DNA of 64,000 bases, taken from NCBI GenBank assembly GCA_030280995.1, contig JASXTE010000002.1:10740683-10804682 (forward strand). The letters run 5' to 3'. The stretch is from Hemileia vastatrix. Its lineage: Eukaryota; Basidiomycota; Pucciniomycetes; Pucciniales; Zaghouaniaceae. The position numbers and the translations under genes are program-made. Positions 20,060-31,924 of the stretch are shown one piece after another. The notes under the pieces are model-generated. The model had not been told where the DNA came from. It saw only the letters and a list, made by a program, of their open reading frames with translations, and did not search any database. Positions within the stretch are counted from its first letter, which is position 1; every line of letters starts with the position of its first letter.

Positions 20060-21272
20060 GATTATTATTATATTGATTATACTTATGATTATCCTGGTTC
20101 ATTAGTAGATTGGCAGTTTCAATCTCAACTTTAGTTAATCTTTGTAGCAACTCAGAGACACTTTGATTTGTCTGGGCAAAAGATAACTTTGTTCTTGATT
20201 CAGTTTTTAATAAATGTGTTTCATATAATTTTTCTAACTCACAAAATTTGTTTGAAAGGTCATTATATTTATTACTCAATGAATCATATTTAAGAGTTAG
20301 AGACAAATGTTCCTTCTCTAATTCTTTATTGCGTGTTGCTAATTGAGAAATGTTCAATGTCAAGGATGAAATTGTATCACTAGTGAGCTTAACTGTCTGT
20401 TCCTCACAATCAGTCATTCTATTCCACAATGCTGAAACAATTCTATGGACAGTTGGATTATTGTTAAAATATTCCATGTCCTCCTTTTCAATTCTCTCAC
20501 TCTCCTGTGAACTTCTCATCTCACTAGTAGGTGGTTGCAACTGAGGATTAACTGTATTATCATTGTATATAGTACTGTTATTATTAACAAAAGACAAGTC
20601 AGGTGTATCTACTCTAAAACCTAAATTTCTTAAATCCTCCTCTATTTTTTGTACAGATTTAACATCAATAGAATTACCTATATTGTAATTATCAGTATTA
20701 TGTCTAATCTGAGAGGGTAAGTTACTTACCAAGGGATGGTTGCCAGTCCTGATTTTTGGCGCTTTTTTCCCTTGTAAGGGTGAGCTGAGGAAGTCAGATG
20801 AGGGGGTGGATCCCTGTTGCAACTGTGGCTTGTCCACTGTTGGTGAAACCAGTCCCATTTCCATTTGTCTACCAGGATTTTCTCCTGGGAGTGAGTGGAC
20901 CCTCCTTGGGTAGGGGGTTGCTGATTTGATTGACTGGGCTGGCCTCCCTTTAATTCTGCCATTGCCTGATTCATCTGCTGAAATCCTACCTTGCAATTGT
21001 TTTGCAACTGCTCTACTTCTTTGAACATGAGATATTTTGATTCCTCCCACTTCAGAACCTGTTTGGCCAGGTGGGACAGTTGATCCTGAAGAGGAGGAGA
21101 CGTCTTTTTTATAGTTATCTTTTTTAAGAGGGCCTCCTTTTCCTCTATACTCATGCTTTCTGGCTGGGGGTACTGTTGTCCCTCCATGGTGATGTCCTGG
21201 AAAGTTTTTGTTAGCTTTAGACCTGGTATTATAAGCAGGCTGTTCACTTACACTATCCTGGGGAGCACTCAT
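20060..21272 (-). CDS. Gag N-terminal part of element A
   Basis: The frame starts at ATG 21272 and continues without a stop to the B insertion, then resumes at 10893. The first ~230 residues are Ser/Pro/Gly-rich and overlap the spliced ORF. The rest is helical with heptad-like spacing (KLTSDTISSLTLNISQLATRN, LSNKYNDLSNKFCELEKLY). An upstream intron (GTAAGC at about 21384 down to TTTTGTAG at about 21300) lies in the leader just before the start codon. As part of Gag it would form the particle shell. It is split by B, so it is not made whole from this copy. Confidence 0.85.
20726..21272 (-). CDS. Overlapping spliced ORF of element A (KWKWDW protein)
   Basis: Exon 1 is 21272-21252 (MSAPQDS). 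A 55 nt intron runs GTAAGTG (21251) to TTTCCAG (21197). Exon 2, 21196-20726, gives DITMEGQQYPQPESMSIEEK, a helical stretch (LSHLAKQVLKWEESKYLMF), Gln/Pro linker, VDKWKWDWFHQQW, SAHPYKGKKRQK and a terminal IPW. Total is about 163 residues. Gag reads through the same DNA in another frame. The stop again overlaps GTAAGT (20729), with a possible second intron to 20678 after which the next exon begins GTAA and recreates the stop. Conservation of frame, ending and KWKWDW in A and B argues for a real protein of unknown role. Confidence 0.62.
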
Positions 21273-21784
21273 ATTGTTCAGAATGACAATATTTTACGTC
21301 TACAAAAGGAAAAAACTCTATGGAATTAGTAGACAAAAAGATATTAGCAATTATATTACTAATAAAAAAGCAATGGAGCTTACCCTGAATTTATATCTTT
21401 ATTTATTTAAATAAAATATAAGAAAAATTCGAAAAAATCTGTTAAAAATATAATAATAAGTTTAACTAGACCTCTATAAGGGTGAATAATTAGCTTACCA
21501 AGCTTTAGCCAAATACCAATTTAATTGGGTGTTATATTGGTGTCCAAATACCAAGTGAAATTGGGTTTATATTGGGTACAGTTACTACTGTAAATATCTA
21601 ATTTTTATGATAAAAAATTAGTACAATTATTTTAAGGGCTCTTTTCCGCAATCAATGAGTTATGATGACCCACTAATATGCAGCAGACCCAAATATTTGG
21701 TTAATTTTTAGCTGTACTAAGGTAAAAATCACGTCCCAAGGCTTATACTAAATAATAAGTAAAATATAAGGAAAGACCCCCAAT
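21273..21784 (-). other. Primer-binding site and leader of element A
   Basis: ATTGGGGGTC follows the 5' LTR on the minus strand. A leader intron with GTAAGC and a TTTTGTAG acceptor ends 28 nt before the gag ATG. The UU-bulged hairpins of B and C are absent. Instead CCAAT/ATTGG inverted motifs occur (21514-21568). Confidence 0.6.
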
Positions 21785-22961
21785 TGTCAGTATAGTCTAG
21801 TATATAAGTATGATATAATAGTGTTATTTTATGGTCCTACTACTTATTAATAAATGATTTAGTGATTAAACCTCAGGGGAAGACTAATAGAATAGTTATA
21901 CTCAAATAAAACTCACAATACTTGGATTTAAATGCGTGCTAGTGGTGGAAAATAGAAGAATAAAATATAGTTATGGCTTATATAAAGATAATATCAATTT
22001 ATAGTGGCTTTATAATATATTTCTGAATGCTAATAATTGTATTGTAGTGTTGGTTTGAATTGTAGTAATTGAATGATGATAATAAACCGTCAAAATCCCT
22101 CCTTACTTATACCCAAATCCACTGGAGTGCACAGACCTTCAATCCAGATGATGTCACTGCTATCCCCGGCAATCACAGAACTGTGAGGGCTCATCACCTC
22201 CCCATGGAGTCCACTTCAAGCAGTTTCAACACCCAGACCTCCAGTAAGGACCCTCCATCACTATTAATAATAACACAGAGTCATACCATAAATAGAAAAC
22301 CCAGATAAAAGCGGATACCATAAAGAAACAGGTAAAATAAATGATCAAAAAGAGATTAAATGAAACTAAAAGCATATAAAGGAAACAAATAAAATGTCCA
22401 AGCCCCCAATAACATCCCCAAGCATCCACATTAACCCAGAAACATCCTTCCAACCCATAAATCCGTGAATAACCATCCAAGGAAGTAATTTTAGTTGTCC
22501 AAACTGGGTGTATGCGCTTGATATAGGTGTCTATGCTTCTGTAGGCGTTGTGAGTCCACTGATTTCGTCCATATGACCTAAAATAAGCAGAAAAACAAAG
22601 GTTATAGGCTATTAAGGGGCTAAAACCCACTTATATACCTAAATATACATAATATACTGCATATTTCACTGAATATGAGATTTATGTATACATATAAGCT
22701 TATGTATGTCAATAATTACTTCATATCACTTAAGATAAGTATATTATGACTCCATTAACACCTTAATAAGTATTATTAGGCCATGGATAAGCTATTTAAA
22801 CTATTATAAATTATATAATAGAATAATAATTATATATATATATAATAAAATAATATATATTATTATTTTAACCTTATTTTTAAGATATAGGCTTAATCTA
22901 GTTAAGGTTATCTTATTTTAAGCATAAGAAATACTCAGTCCTAAGGATATCTAGGCTGACA
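21785..22961 (-). repeat. 5' LTR of element A
   Basis: 1177 bp copy of the LTR at 4944-6122. It is the transcription-start side of A on the minus strand and is followed on its right by target duplication CCTTT. Confidence 0.95.
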
Positions 22962-25900
22962 CCTTTGGAGAAATCCTCCACTTACCAACAGAAACCCCTG
23001 GAAAAGGTTGGTAAACCTTCTGCCCCTGTTGCACCAAAAAATTATGCAACAAACACTTGCTTCAAGTGCAACAAGCCTTGGCAGAAAGGCCATGTTTTTG
23101 ACAAGAGGATAAATCTTGTTGAACAAACTGAGGAGCAGGCTGATGACACAATAGCACTGGATGATACTTCAAGTGATTGTACCAGCAATATTTCATATGA
23201 ATCTCAACAAGAAATCTTGATTCTAGAAGAAGATAATCATTATTTAAATACTTTTGATATTGATAATAATGATTTATCTACAGTTGAGGATGCTGAGATC
23301 ATAAGGAACATTGAGGATATCTCAATTGTTATTGCCCCTCTCAAACCACAGGCTTAATCAATGGAACCAGCATTGAAGTTGTTCTGGATTCTGGAGCTGG
23401 AGGAAGTGTAGTATCTGAAAAAGCACGTGCTTCAGTGGATCAAGACTATAAATCAAAACTGATGCCTATCATTTCTGAAAATTGGAGAGTTTATGGCTCC
23501 GTTTTTTCCCCCATTGGTAAATACAAAGCCACAGTGTTTTTTAAATATAACCATGGTTTTGTAAGAGCTATTTGTGATTTTGTTGTCATGAAAAATGATA
23601 ACTTAAGCAGTTGGTTTATTATAGGAAATGACATTTTAGCCAAATATGGCATAAAATTAGATCCTTCAAACCAATGCTTCACAATGGGGATAAATGGGAG
23701 GAGAAAATTTAAGATCTCCTCCCCCAAAAAATTTTTAAAACCAGAATTGAACACATGTAATTCTGTGATTCAATATAAAGGAAGGTCCAAAAAGGAAATG
23801 AATGCTCTTATGTCTGAAATTGACAATGCTTCTTTTGGAGAACAACTTTCTGATGAGGATAAAGATTCTATCATTAAATTGATAAAATCTTTTCCTATGG
23901 CCTTTGTTCATGGGTCACATGAACTAGGATTAGTTAAAGAAGAAATGAAACTTTCATTATCTTGTCCATTAACTGACATACCACCTAGTTTGAAGAAGAA
24001 GCCTTACCCTGCTTCTCCCACAAAGAAAAAAGATATTGAGGATAATATCTACACCCTTTTGAAAATGAATATTATTGAAAAGGTAGTTGAAACACCTAAA
24101 TATTGTGTTATCTTACCTGTCCTAATTTCTTATGAGAAAGATAAAGCCAGTTTATGTGGTGATTACAGAGCATTAAATACTTATACTGTTGATTATATCT
24201 ACCCTTTACCTAGAATTAGCTCTATACATGCTACCTTACAAGGTGCTAAATATATAAGCTGCTTGGATAGTAGCAAGGGATATCACCAGGTACCTGTTGA
24301 GAAGAATTCCCAGAATTTTCTGATGATTGCTACTCATATGGGTATTTATAAGTATGTCAGGATGCCATTCGGCCCTAAAAATGCCCCTTCAGTTCTTCAA
24401 AAAGTTATGGATAACACATTCCATCAAGAAATAATTGAAGGATGGCTGATGGTTTATATTGATGATATCATTATATTCTCAAAAAACATTTGAGGACCAT
24501 CTCAACCACCTGTGTAAAGTGTTCCATAAAATGGATGAAATAAATATGACACTTGCTTTGAAGAAATGTAAATTTGGTTTTCACTCCTTAAAAGTGCTGG
24601 GTCATGTTGTTTCAGGGTTACAGATATGTGTTGACCAAAATAAAGTGGCAGCCATACAGCAGGTGAAGGCTCCTACCACGGTTAGAGAGCTCCAGAGTTT
24701 TTTGGAAATGTGTGGATACTATGGAAAGTATATTAAAAATTACAAATTCATAGCTTTACCCCTTACCCAACTGACTAGAAAGGATGTTGCTTTTGTCTGG
24801 AATAGTGAAAGACAGAGAGCTTTTGACACTATGAAACACTGTTTGATGTCAGCACCAATTCTCGCTTTACCTGACTTTAATCAACCATTTGTTTTGTACA
24901 CTGATGCCAGCTTTATTGGTCTTGGTGCTGCCCTTCATAAAAAACAAGTGATGAATGATAAAGTATCAGAAGTAGTAATTTTTCATATTTCAAGAACCTT
25001 GAGAAATAGTGAATTGAAATATGGTGCCACTAAGCATGAATGTTTGGCCGTAGTGTGGGCTCTAGAAAAGCTACATTATTACCTAGATAACCAGAAATTT
25101 GAACTTGTCACGGACTGCAGTGCAGTTAAATCCCTTTTAAACTTGAAAACACCTAGCAGACATATGTTCAGGAATACAGAGGGAGAATGACAATTATTCA
25201 TAGGGCTGGTATTGTTCACTCAAATGTGGATATGTTATCTAGGTTACCTTTACCAAATGATGACTCTAATCCTGCTTATGATCCTGAGGATGAAATTATT
25301 CATATTCATGGGATATATGTGGTTGATATGGAGGAAGAGATATTACAGCTTATTCTGTATTCATATGATAGGGACGCTGACTTAAAAAAGTTATGCACCT
25401 TATTAAATGATCCAAAGAATGCTTCAATACAAGCATTAATTAAAACCATTCCAACAATGTACCAGAAGGCTTTTGAGAAAAATAAATTTTCAATTGATGA
25501 AGGATATCTATATTATAGAAGAAAGTTGAGTAATGTAATTTTTATTTCTCCTTCTATGAAAGAAATCATCTTGAAAATTTGTCATGATGACATATTAGCT
25601 GGACATTTTGATCTTGAAAAAACAATTATCAGAATTAAAAACACTGCTTGGTGGGTTAATATGCCGAAGACACCAAATTATATGTTAAAATCTTGTGATT
25701 CTTGCCAAAAATCAAAAAGATTGACTGGTAAGAGAGCTGGATTGATGCAACATATTGAACCTCCTGATGCACCATGGCAGATAATAAACATGGATTTTGT
25801 AACATGATTACCTATTGCTGGAAAAGACAGTTATAACTCTTGTTGGGTTATTGTGGATAGATTCACTAAAATGTGTAAATTTATCCCTAATCACAAGTAT

Positions 25901-26879
25901 GTTTCCACTAAAGAATTACCTTTCTTATTGTGGTCTCATATGTTTAATACTGCTAATTTTCATAAAGGCATAATCTCTAACAGAGACCCTAAATTTACTT
26001 CTGAATTTTGAATGTCTCTGATGGATGATGGTGGCTGTGATCTGAAAATTTCTACTGCCCATCACCCTCAGACTGATAAGTTAACTGAAAGAATGATTCA
26101 GACTCTAGAGGACATGATAAGAAGGTATTGTGCCTTTGGCCTTGAATATAAAGACAATGACAGATTCACTCATGATTGGGGTTACCTTACTGCCTGGGTT
26201 GGAATTTGCTTATAATAGCACTGTTCATTCTGTTACTCAAAGAAAGCCTTTTGAGCTCTGGCTTGGATATGTTCCAAATACTCCTGCCCAAATTCTCAAT
26301 AATAAAATACCTAAATTGGATTTACATCCTGGTGTAAAATCTTTTCTTCAAATGCAAAAACTTTGAAGAAGTCATGTTCAAAAATGTAGTGAAAAATCAT
26401 TTGAATATGAGAAGAAGAGATGGGACAAATCCCATAAAGAATACACTTTTAAAAAGGGTGATGAAGTGTTGATTTCTACATTCCACTTCAATTTACAAGG
26501 TAATAAAAAATTGAAAGACCCATTTGTTGGTCCATTTGTTGTAAGAAGAATGGTTGGTAATAATGCAGTTGAAGTTATTTTGTATTCTCCATATGACAGA
26601 AAACATCCTGTTTTTCCAATATCTCTTTTAAAACCTTACACATCCAATAGTGATTTATTTCCAAAAAGGAGGGGAAGACCAAAAAAGACCCCTAATGAAA
26701 TCACTGAGACAGCAGAAATTGATAAAATTCTAAATGACAGAATAGTTACTGCTGAAAAAGGTACAGAAAATATATTGAGATTCAAGAATAAATCTTCTGA
26801 ATATGATTCTTGGATACCTGGGAAGGAAATATCTAATCTTTCTACTCTGCTAAAGAAATATAAAAAGAAAAAATCATAG
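22962..26879 (+). pseudogene. Gag end and Pol of element C, broken
   Basis: This continues C after the A insertion. Seen in order: zinc knuckle CFKCNKPWQKGHVF (last Cys lost), protease DSGAGGSVVS (23389-23420), reverse transcriptase with YIDD (24458-24469), RNase H, integrase with HDDILAGHF and CDSCQKSKR, and the chromodomain-like end. Damage: stop at 23356, one-base insertion near 24485, a 19 bp deletion near 25170 between two TTCAGG copies, TGA at 25806, TGG to TGA at 26008, an indel near 26178 and TGA at 26364. It is clearly non-functional. The closest relative in the window is B. Confidence 0.92.
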
Positions 26880-26917
26880 CATTTTTTTTAATTATTGTTT
26901 TTTTTAGAGTAAGGGAG

Positions 26918-27715
26918 TGTCAGCCAGGCTACTAGACTTATTCAGTAAAATAATTAATTATCTTACTGAGATGAAGCCACACCTTTTAAATCCTTATTAA
27001 TAATTAATTATTTACTACCTACTTATGTATTGCTTACAACTAACTAGCTAAGTACAATAAGTAATGTAAATAATTAATAAAAATAAGTAATTGTCACACA
27101 CATTTTTACTCCCTAACACCATTCTCAATAATACAGATGAGAGGGAATAAAAATAGTATTAAAAATATAAAAAATAAAAAAAGAATAAAATTTTCAAATT
27201 CCTTTATTTAGATTTTGTTGAATCACCATTTTGAATTGAATGTTTTGTACTAAATGTGATGGACCAAGGGATTTTAAGTATTATTTCAAATAAAATGACA
27301 CCTTTATTTACGCACCAGTTAGTATATCTTTTATTATTTCACACACACTCTTTATTTAGTTTCTTTTCTCACACCCTTGTATCAGGTGGTGTTCACTTTG
27401 TGTCTTTATTTCTCACATCTTTGCCTATAAAAGGCCCTCTCTTTTTGTACTTTTCATTCCATTCCTTACTTACAAAACATATTTACTATATATTATTTAA
27501 AAACCTTTATTACTATATTTTATCATTTTAGTATTTACATCAACGTAAACTAATCTATAATTTATAATAATATCTTAACATACCTCTTATTAATTTGAGT
27601 AAAAGAAAACAATAGATTATAAGAAATATGTACCAATTTTGAAGAGTCCATTAAAACCATCCAAACCCTCGTAGGACCTCAAGTTTTACCTTCTAGACCA
27701 AGAGTACCACCGACA
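26918..27715 (+). repeat. 3' LTR of element C
   Basis: 798 bp, from TGTCAGCCAGGCTACT to CCACCGACA, preceded by a purine tract. TATA box CTATAAAAGG at 27425-27434. Only the first ~16 bases and the end resemble the LTR of B. Confidence 0.92.
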
Positions 27716-27718
27716 GAT

Positions 27719-28091
27719 CCACACCACCATGCTGCCACCAGGTCTCCCCTACCCAGGTTTTACCCCTCCCATCCACCTCATCCACTTATCAATCCTTTTG
27801 ATTGTATCAGCCCCTTCCTGACCATCTTCACCATCCTCACACCTCTCTTCCAGCCACTATTGGCACCTGGTTTTCTTTCATTGGTAAGATAATATTTGTT
27901 TGGTTTTGTTTTTTCTCTTTTGTCATATTTTTCCTATTTTCACTGAATTTTTTTTTCTTTTTTTTGTTGTCTCTTCCAGTGATAAATCCAACCTCTCTGT
28001 CTCTTGATCACAATACTGGATCATAAAATTTAGTATGCTTCCTTTATTTCATTTTTTTTGTTCTTTTTCTTATTTTTTTGTTGTTTATGTC
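27719..28091 (+). repeat. Left terminal inverted repeat of the Tc1-like element
   Basis: The match to the right repeat is continuous from the LTR edge of C through the TTGTTTATGT segment. It may have contained a leader intron of the accessory gene ending TGTCTAG at 28094. Confidence 0.88.
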
Positions 28092-28105
28092 TAGATACAG
28101 AAATA

Positions 28106-29601
28106 ATGGATTTACCCTTTGTGAACCCCCCTCCAAGCTACATTATCCACATCAACAATGATGAGGAAAACTTCAGTTATGACTTTTTCAATGTATCACC
28201 TTCTGAAGTATCAAGACCAAATTAATTTCCATCACCTTCTGAAGTTTCAGGAAAAATCGAAAATTCTGTATCCCATGTTACATTGGACCTTATCTCTCCT
28301 ACCAGGTCTGCTAATTCCTTCTCAGGCCATATTACAATTTACATAGAGTTCACAATCTACAGGCATAAAAAGAATAAACCAAATATCACCCAAAAACGAT
28401 TGTCTAATGATGAAGATCCAACTATTGCTTTAGAAAAGATACATTCTGAGCCAGAAAAGCTCTCATTTGTCTGGGAGGCTTCAAACCATGATCTTGAAAC
28501 ATTTTGCCAATGTGTGATGCAAACAATTAAGGATGAAGAAGAAAGTGTTCTGGCCACACGTATACAGAAACAAGTTTATTGAGGAACTGTCTCATGGTGT
28601 GGAATTATCCCCCTAAGTAGAGAGTTCTCTATTCAGAAGAAGAAAAAAATGATAGTGTTTATATTTTTAAGGAATATCTCAATCTTGCTGTAATTTTTTT
28701 AATAAGCAAAAAGTTTTTATCTTACTTGAACACAATGATACCAGACCTGCAATAAATGTTGGTAATTCTTCTTTTTTTTATTTTTTATTTTTGCCTCTCC
28801 TCTAATTTTTCTATTTGCTTCAATTTTTTAGAGGGGATCTCAAATACAACAATTGAAGCAGTCTAATGTAGTAGATTCATCAGAAAAAAAAGATAAAAAC
28901 AATGATTTACATCCAACACCAGGCATGAAAAAGGATGCTCTATACTATGAAAGAGTCAAGGTGCTGCTTCAAATACATAAAAAACGTAAAGATCTCACAC
29001 GTGGATAACTTGTTCACTGTTGCATCAACCCAGATAATCCACAAGAATATTTCATCCTAACTTTTGAGAAGGCTAACACTTGGGCTGATGATATGGTAAG
29101 TTATCTTGCATATCATTTTATTTTTTATACTTTTTTTAGTTGTTTACTTATTTATTTTTGCAGAATGCCAACCCTCGTGAAGTGACTTACTTGATCCCCC
29201 CTATTTCACTTGAATTTGAATACAAGAGCATTACTAAAAAACCGCACTCTTCTGATCCTGGCCCTAGTGAACCATTTTCTTCTCCACTTGAAGTCCAAAT
29301 CAAAACTCAAGCAGCTTCATCCTCACCTGAATTACCTCTATCCTTTTCAGATGAAGACCCTAACTCAATGGAAGCTTTCTTCAAGGAAGCATGTGTGGAT
29401 ATTGAAAACTCAAAACTGCATGATGGACTTGGGAAATTGGGACTTACGCATTGGTCATATTTCCAAGATTATACTCTCCATAAATTGATTGAGGTGGGAA
29501 TTCCTGATGCACTAGCAAGAGCATGTGTCTGCACCTCCAAATCATATAGTGCTCATGTTAAGGAGCTTCAGAAGATCAAGAAATGTGCAAAGGGTAAGTA
29601 A
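28106..29601 (+). pseudogene. Accessory gene of the Tc1-like element (three exons, one internal stop)
   Basis: Exon 1 runs from ATG 28106. It has one in-frame TAA at 28223 in an otherwise open stretch to 28582 and no clear frame from there to the donor at 28762. Introns 28762-28831 and 29096-29163 have GT-AG borders. Exon 3 (29164-29601) is open and ends KKCAKGK. Recognisable pieces are EFTIYRHKKNKPNITQKRLS, the two related SPSEVS units, and a C-terminal helical segment (THWSYFQDYTLHKLIEVGI) resembling a SAM-type fold. I do not know its function. Its position, convergent with the transposase inside the repeats, suggests an element-encoded protein, perhaps DNA- or transposase-binding (inference). 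Confidence 0.55.
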
Positions 29602-30033
29602 ACTGAATCTGTGTTGTGGCTAGGTAAAGATGTAAAATATGATCATACAGTTTTATTCAACTGTCTCCACACAATGATCCCCACTTTTTAGTTACTTTAT
29701 TAACTGTCTGATAAATGAATAAATATAAAATATTTAACATATTATTTTCAAATTTGGATGAGTCATGAGCTGTGAGTTTGCTGGAAAAATTGTAATTTTA
29801 AAGATCTAATATCATATTATATTTCATAAAAACTGGCGCTGGCTAGACTCCCCAGAGCCCAGGCCACTGTTCTCACAAAATGTTTCTCTGGCCACTCTCC
29901 CCTTGAAAATTACCTTTTCTGATCTTATCTCTCCCTCTCCCATAACCCTGTTAGTAGCTTCTTAAAAAATATTATATTCCATGTAAAAACATACATTACA
30001 AATACAATCATTAATATTCTAAAATAAATTAGT
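29602..30033. other. Spacer between the convergent genes of the Tc1-like element
   Basis: AT-rich, with no coding signal that I can support. Confidence 0.5.
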
Positions 30034-31150
30034 TCACTCAATATAACCACTAGCTTTAAAAATACCATGCATTAATTCTTGGGTAAAGAACATCTCAAAA
30101 AATAATATTATAATATCTTCATCACCTTGATCTCCAGATAAGTGTGCATAGTGTCGCAACTTAGATTTCAAAACTTGGAATGCCTTTTCAATTGGGTTTA
30201 GATCTGGAGAATATGCAGGTAGATAAAATAGACAACATTTAAATTTTTCAACTATTTCTGAAATGCGGCTTCCATGATGGAAGGCTAAATTTTCCATCAC
30301 TAGTACACTATTGGGTCCAGGAAAAGGAGACATCATTGGAATCATTTAAAACAACAAATAAAAAACATAATTACCCCCACCAAGTAAGAAAAAACAAAAA
30401 AAACATACCAGGATATTTTCCAGATAAAATTCAAAATGCACTCTACAAACAATTTCTGTTTGAATTGTAGATGCAACTAGACCAGATAAAGATACTGCAG
30501 GAATTATGTTGAATCTAAATTTACTTGTAGGCTTTGGCATCTTTTTGTTTGGTCATCTACTTTTGCCCACCCATCATCACGGCCAACATCTTCCATAGAA
30601 ATTCCAGATTCATCTGGTATTGAAGATGAAACTAATGAGGATAAAATTGAGAAATATTTGTAATCAAATAATTCTTAACTGTGAATAAATGGAAAGAAGG
30701 ATCATATTCACCAATTAATGACATATAAACAATCCTTTTATTGTAATCCTGCTTTGGATGAAACTTTTGCAACACCTTTTTACTCATGTGAAGATGAACT
30801 ACAAGCTCCTCATGAATAGTAGTTTGAGAGACATGTAAGTCATACTTTTCCCACAATTCTGTTTTTAATTAACACTGATAATTTGTAGGGTCAATCGCGA
30901 AAATCTTTTCCAAGAAGTCACGTTGTTCATCCAAAAGTTTGAATGGTTGCCCACGTTTGAGATAAGTGGAAGGGTCAGTCACCACAGCTCGTGTGCTTTC
31001 ATACAGCTGGAGCCAACGGCGTAAAGAGTTTTGATGAATCAAAGAGCCATTTTTCAAGTTGATCTCATCTAATGAGTCACCATCTAATGAAGCCATTACA
31101 GCTTTCACCTTAAATTTAGGATCATATTTAATATAAATCCTAAAAAGTTT
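30034..31150 (-). pseudogene. Tc1/IS630-type transposase (DDE_3), several exons, inactive
   Basis: Read from right to left: an acceptor TTTTTAG near 31143; a helix-turn-helix region (KFKVKAVMASLDGDSLDEIN, LKRGQPFKLLDEQRDFL) interrupted by one TAA near 30869; then ELWEKYDLHVSQTTIHEEL; an intron-like gap; the first catalytic Asp in PDESGISMEDVGRDDGWAKV; FRFNIIPAVSLSGLVA; another intron-like gap with a damaged acceptor; and finally VLVMENLAFHH and YLPAYSPDLNPIEKAF. The second carboxylate is Glu where the family has Asp, and 34 residues separate it from the last Glu, giving the DD34E spacing of Tc1-like enzymes. The stop, the altered carboxylate and the lost splice site argue against activity. 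Confidence 0.8.
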
Positions 31151-31301
31151 GAGAGAAAAAAATATAATAAGCAAAAATAAATACAAATAAAACAAATAAA
31201 AAAATATACTTAATTAGAAAAGAGCAGGAAATGAAAAAAGATATGTCTGTCAACAAGAGTTTGGTGGTGGCTTCAGAAATAAAAGGAGAAGAAAAAATTA
31301 A

Positions 31302-31676
31302 CATAAACAAAACAACCAAAAAATAAGAAAAAGAATGGAAAAAATGAAATAAAGGAAGCGTACTAAATATTATGATCCAGTATTGTGATCAAGAGTCAGA
31401 GAGGTTGGATTTATCACTGGAAGAGACAACAAAAAAAAGAAAAAAAATATCAGTGAAAAAGGAAAAATATGACAAAAAAGAAAAAACAAAACCAAACAAA
31501 TATTATCTTACCAATGAAAGAAAACCAGGCGCCAATAGTGGCTGGAAGAGAGGGGTGAGGATGGTGAAGATGGTGAGGAAGGGGCTGATACAATCAAAAG
31601 GATTGATAAGTGGATGAGGTGGATGGGAGGGGGGAAACCTGGGTAGAGGAGACCTGGTGGCAGCATGGTGGTGTGG
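31302..31676 (-). repeat. Right terminal inverted repeat of the Tc1-like element
   Basis: Inverted partner of 27719-28091. Short ORFs across it are repeat sequence. Confidence 0.88.
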
Positions 31677-31797
31677 TTTGCCACCTGATCTTTAGTTGGA
31701 ACCCATTTAATGTCAATTTCACCTCAGTGAACTTGCTCATTCACAAAGTAAAAATCTCTGTCAACATGACAACAGCGCTTTTCAGAAGGGTTATCAG
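31677..31797 (-). pseudogene. RNase H end of copia element D (fragment)
   Basis: On the minus strand it reads NPSEKRCCHVDRDFYFVNEQVH, a TGA, then GEIDIKWVPTKDQVA, the C-terminal RNase H block of Ty1/copia Pol. It joins 36650 in frame (AATD then NPSEK) when Copia-1 and one ATCAG copy are removed. It is cut at its left edge by the Tc1-like element. Confidence 0.88.
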
Positions 31798-31923
31798 TGT
31801 AGTGAACGGTCATTAGTATGCATGTAGTTAGTCATTATGAATATGTATATAAACCTGTAACTGCGCATAGCCGTTTCCCCGTCTCATTCGGACTGGCAGA
31901 AAGGTTACTTATAAGCAGTTATA
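31798..31923 (+). repeat. 5' LTR of Copia-1
   Basis: 126 bp, TGTAGTGAACGG to AGCAGTTATA, matching 36519-36644 with about a dozen differences. Confidence 0.92.
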
Positions 31924-31924
31924 G

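Larger units (their letters stand above)
4944..22961 (-). mobile_element. Ty3/gypsy chromovirus A, nested in C and interrupted by B
   Basis: The LTRs (4944-6122 and 21785-22961, both reading on the minus strand as TGTCAGCCTAGATATCC to TATACTGACA) flank a Gag-Pol element. Target duplications are CCTTT at 4939-4943 and 22962-22966. The two LTRs differ at roughly 16 sites plus small indels over about 1178 bp, so it is older than B. Element B plus one GAAAG duplication (10894-20059) sits inside the gag gene, and without it A is about 8.85 kb. Primer site TGGGGGTC follows the 5' LTR (21782 downward) and the purine tract GGGGTGAGGGAG (6123-6134) precedes the 3' LTR. Confidence 0.95.
1..27715 (+). 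mobile_element. Ty3/gypsy chromovirus C, degenerate, 5' end outside window
   Basis: This is a full-length but decayed element. The last 78 nt of its 5' LTR open the window and its 3' LTR ends at 27715. It is interrupted by a PIF/Harbinger element (471-2397) and by Ty3 element A (4944-22961, itself carrying B). Gag reads in frame across the A insertion: 4943 joins 22962 after removal of one CCTTT duplication. Pol has several stops and frameshifts. The two LTR ends differ at about 5-6 of 78 positions, more than in A or B, which fits its position as the oldest of the three. Its own target duplication cannot be checked because the left end is missing. Confidence 0.9.
27719..31676. mobile_element. 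Tc1-like DNA transposon with 375 bp inverted repeats and two genes
   Basis: 27719-28091 and 31302-31676 are inverted copies of each other (beginning CCACACCACCATGCTGCC), about 90% alike by eye. Between them lie a plus-strand accessory gene and a minus-strand DD34E-type transposase, tail to tail. The right end breaks the RNase H frame of copia element D after KDQVA. The left end abuts element C, so the target duplication cannot be verified here. Confidence 0.85.

Noticed and set aside
31372..31617. 81-codon Lys-rich ORF
   Set aside because: It is the terminal inverted repeat of the Tc1-like element read in one direction.
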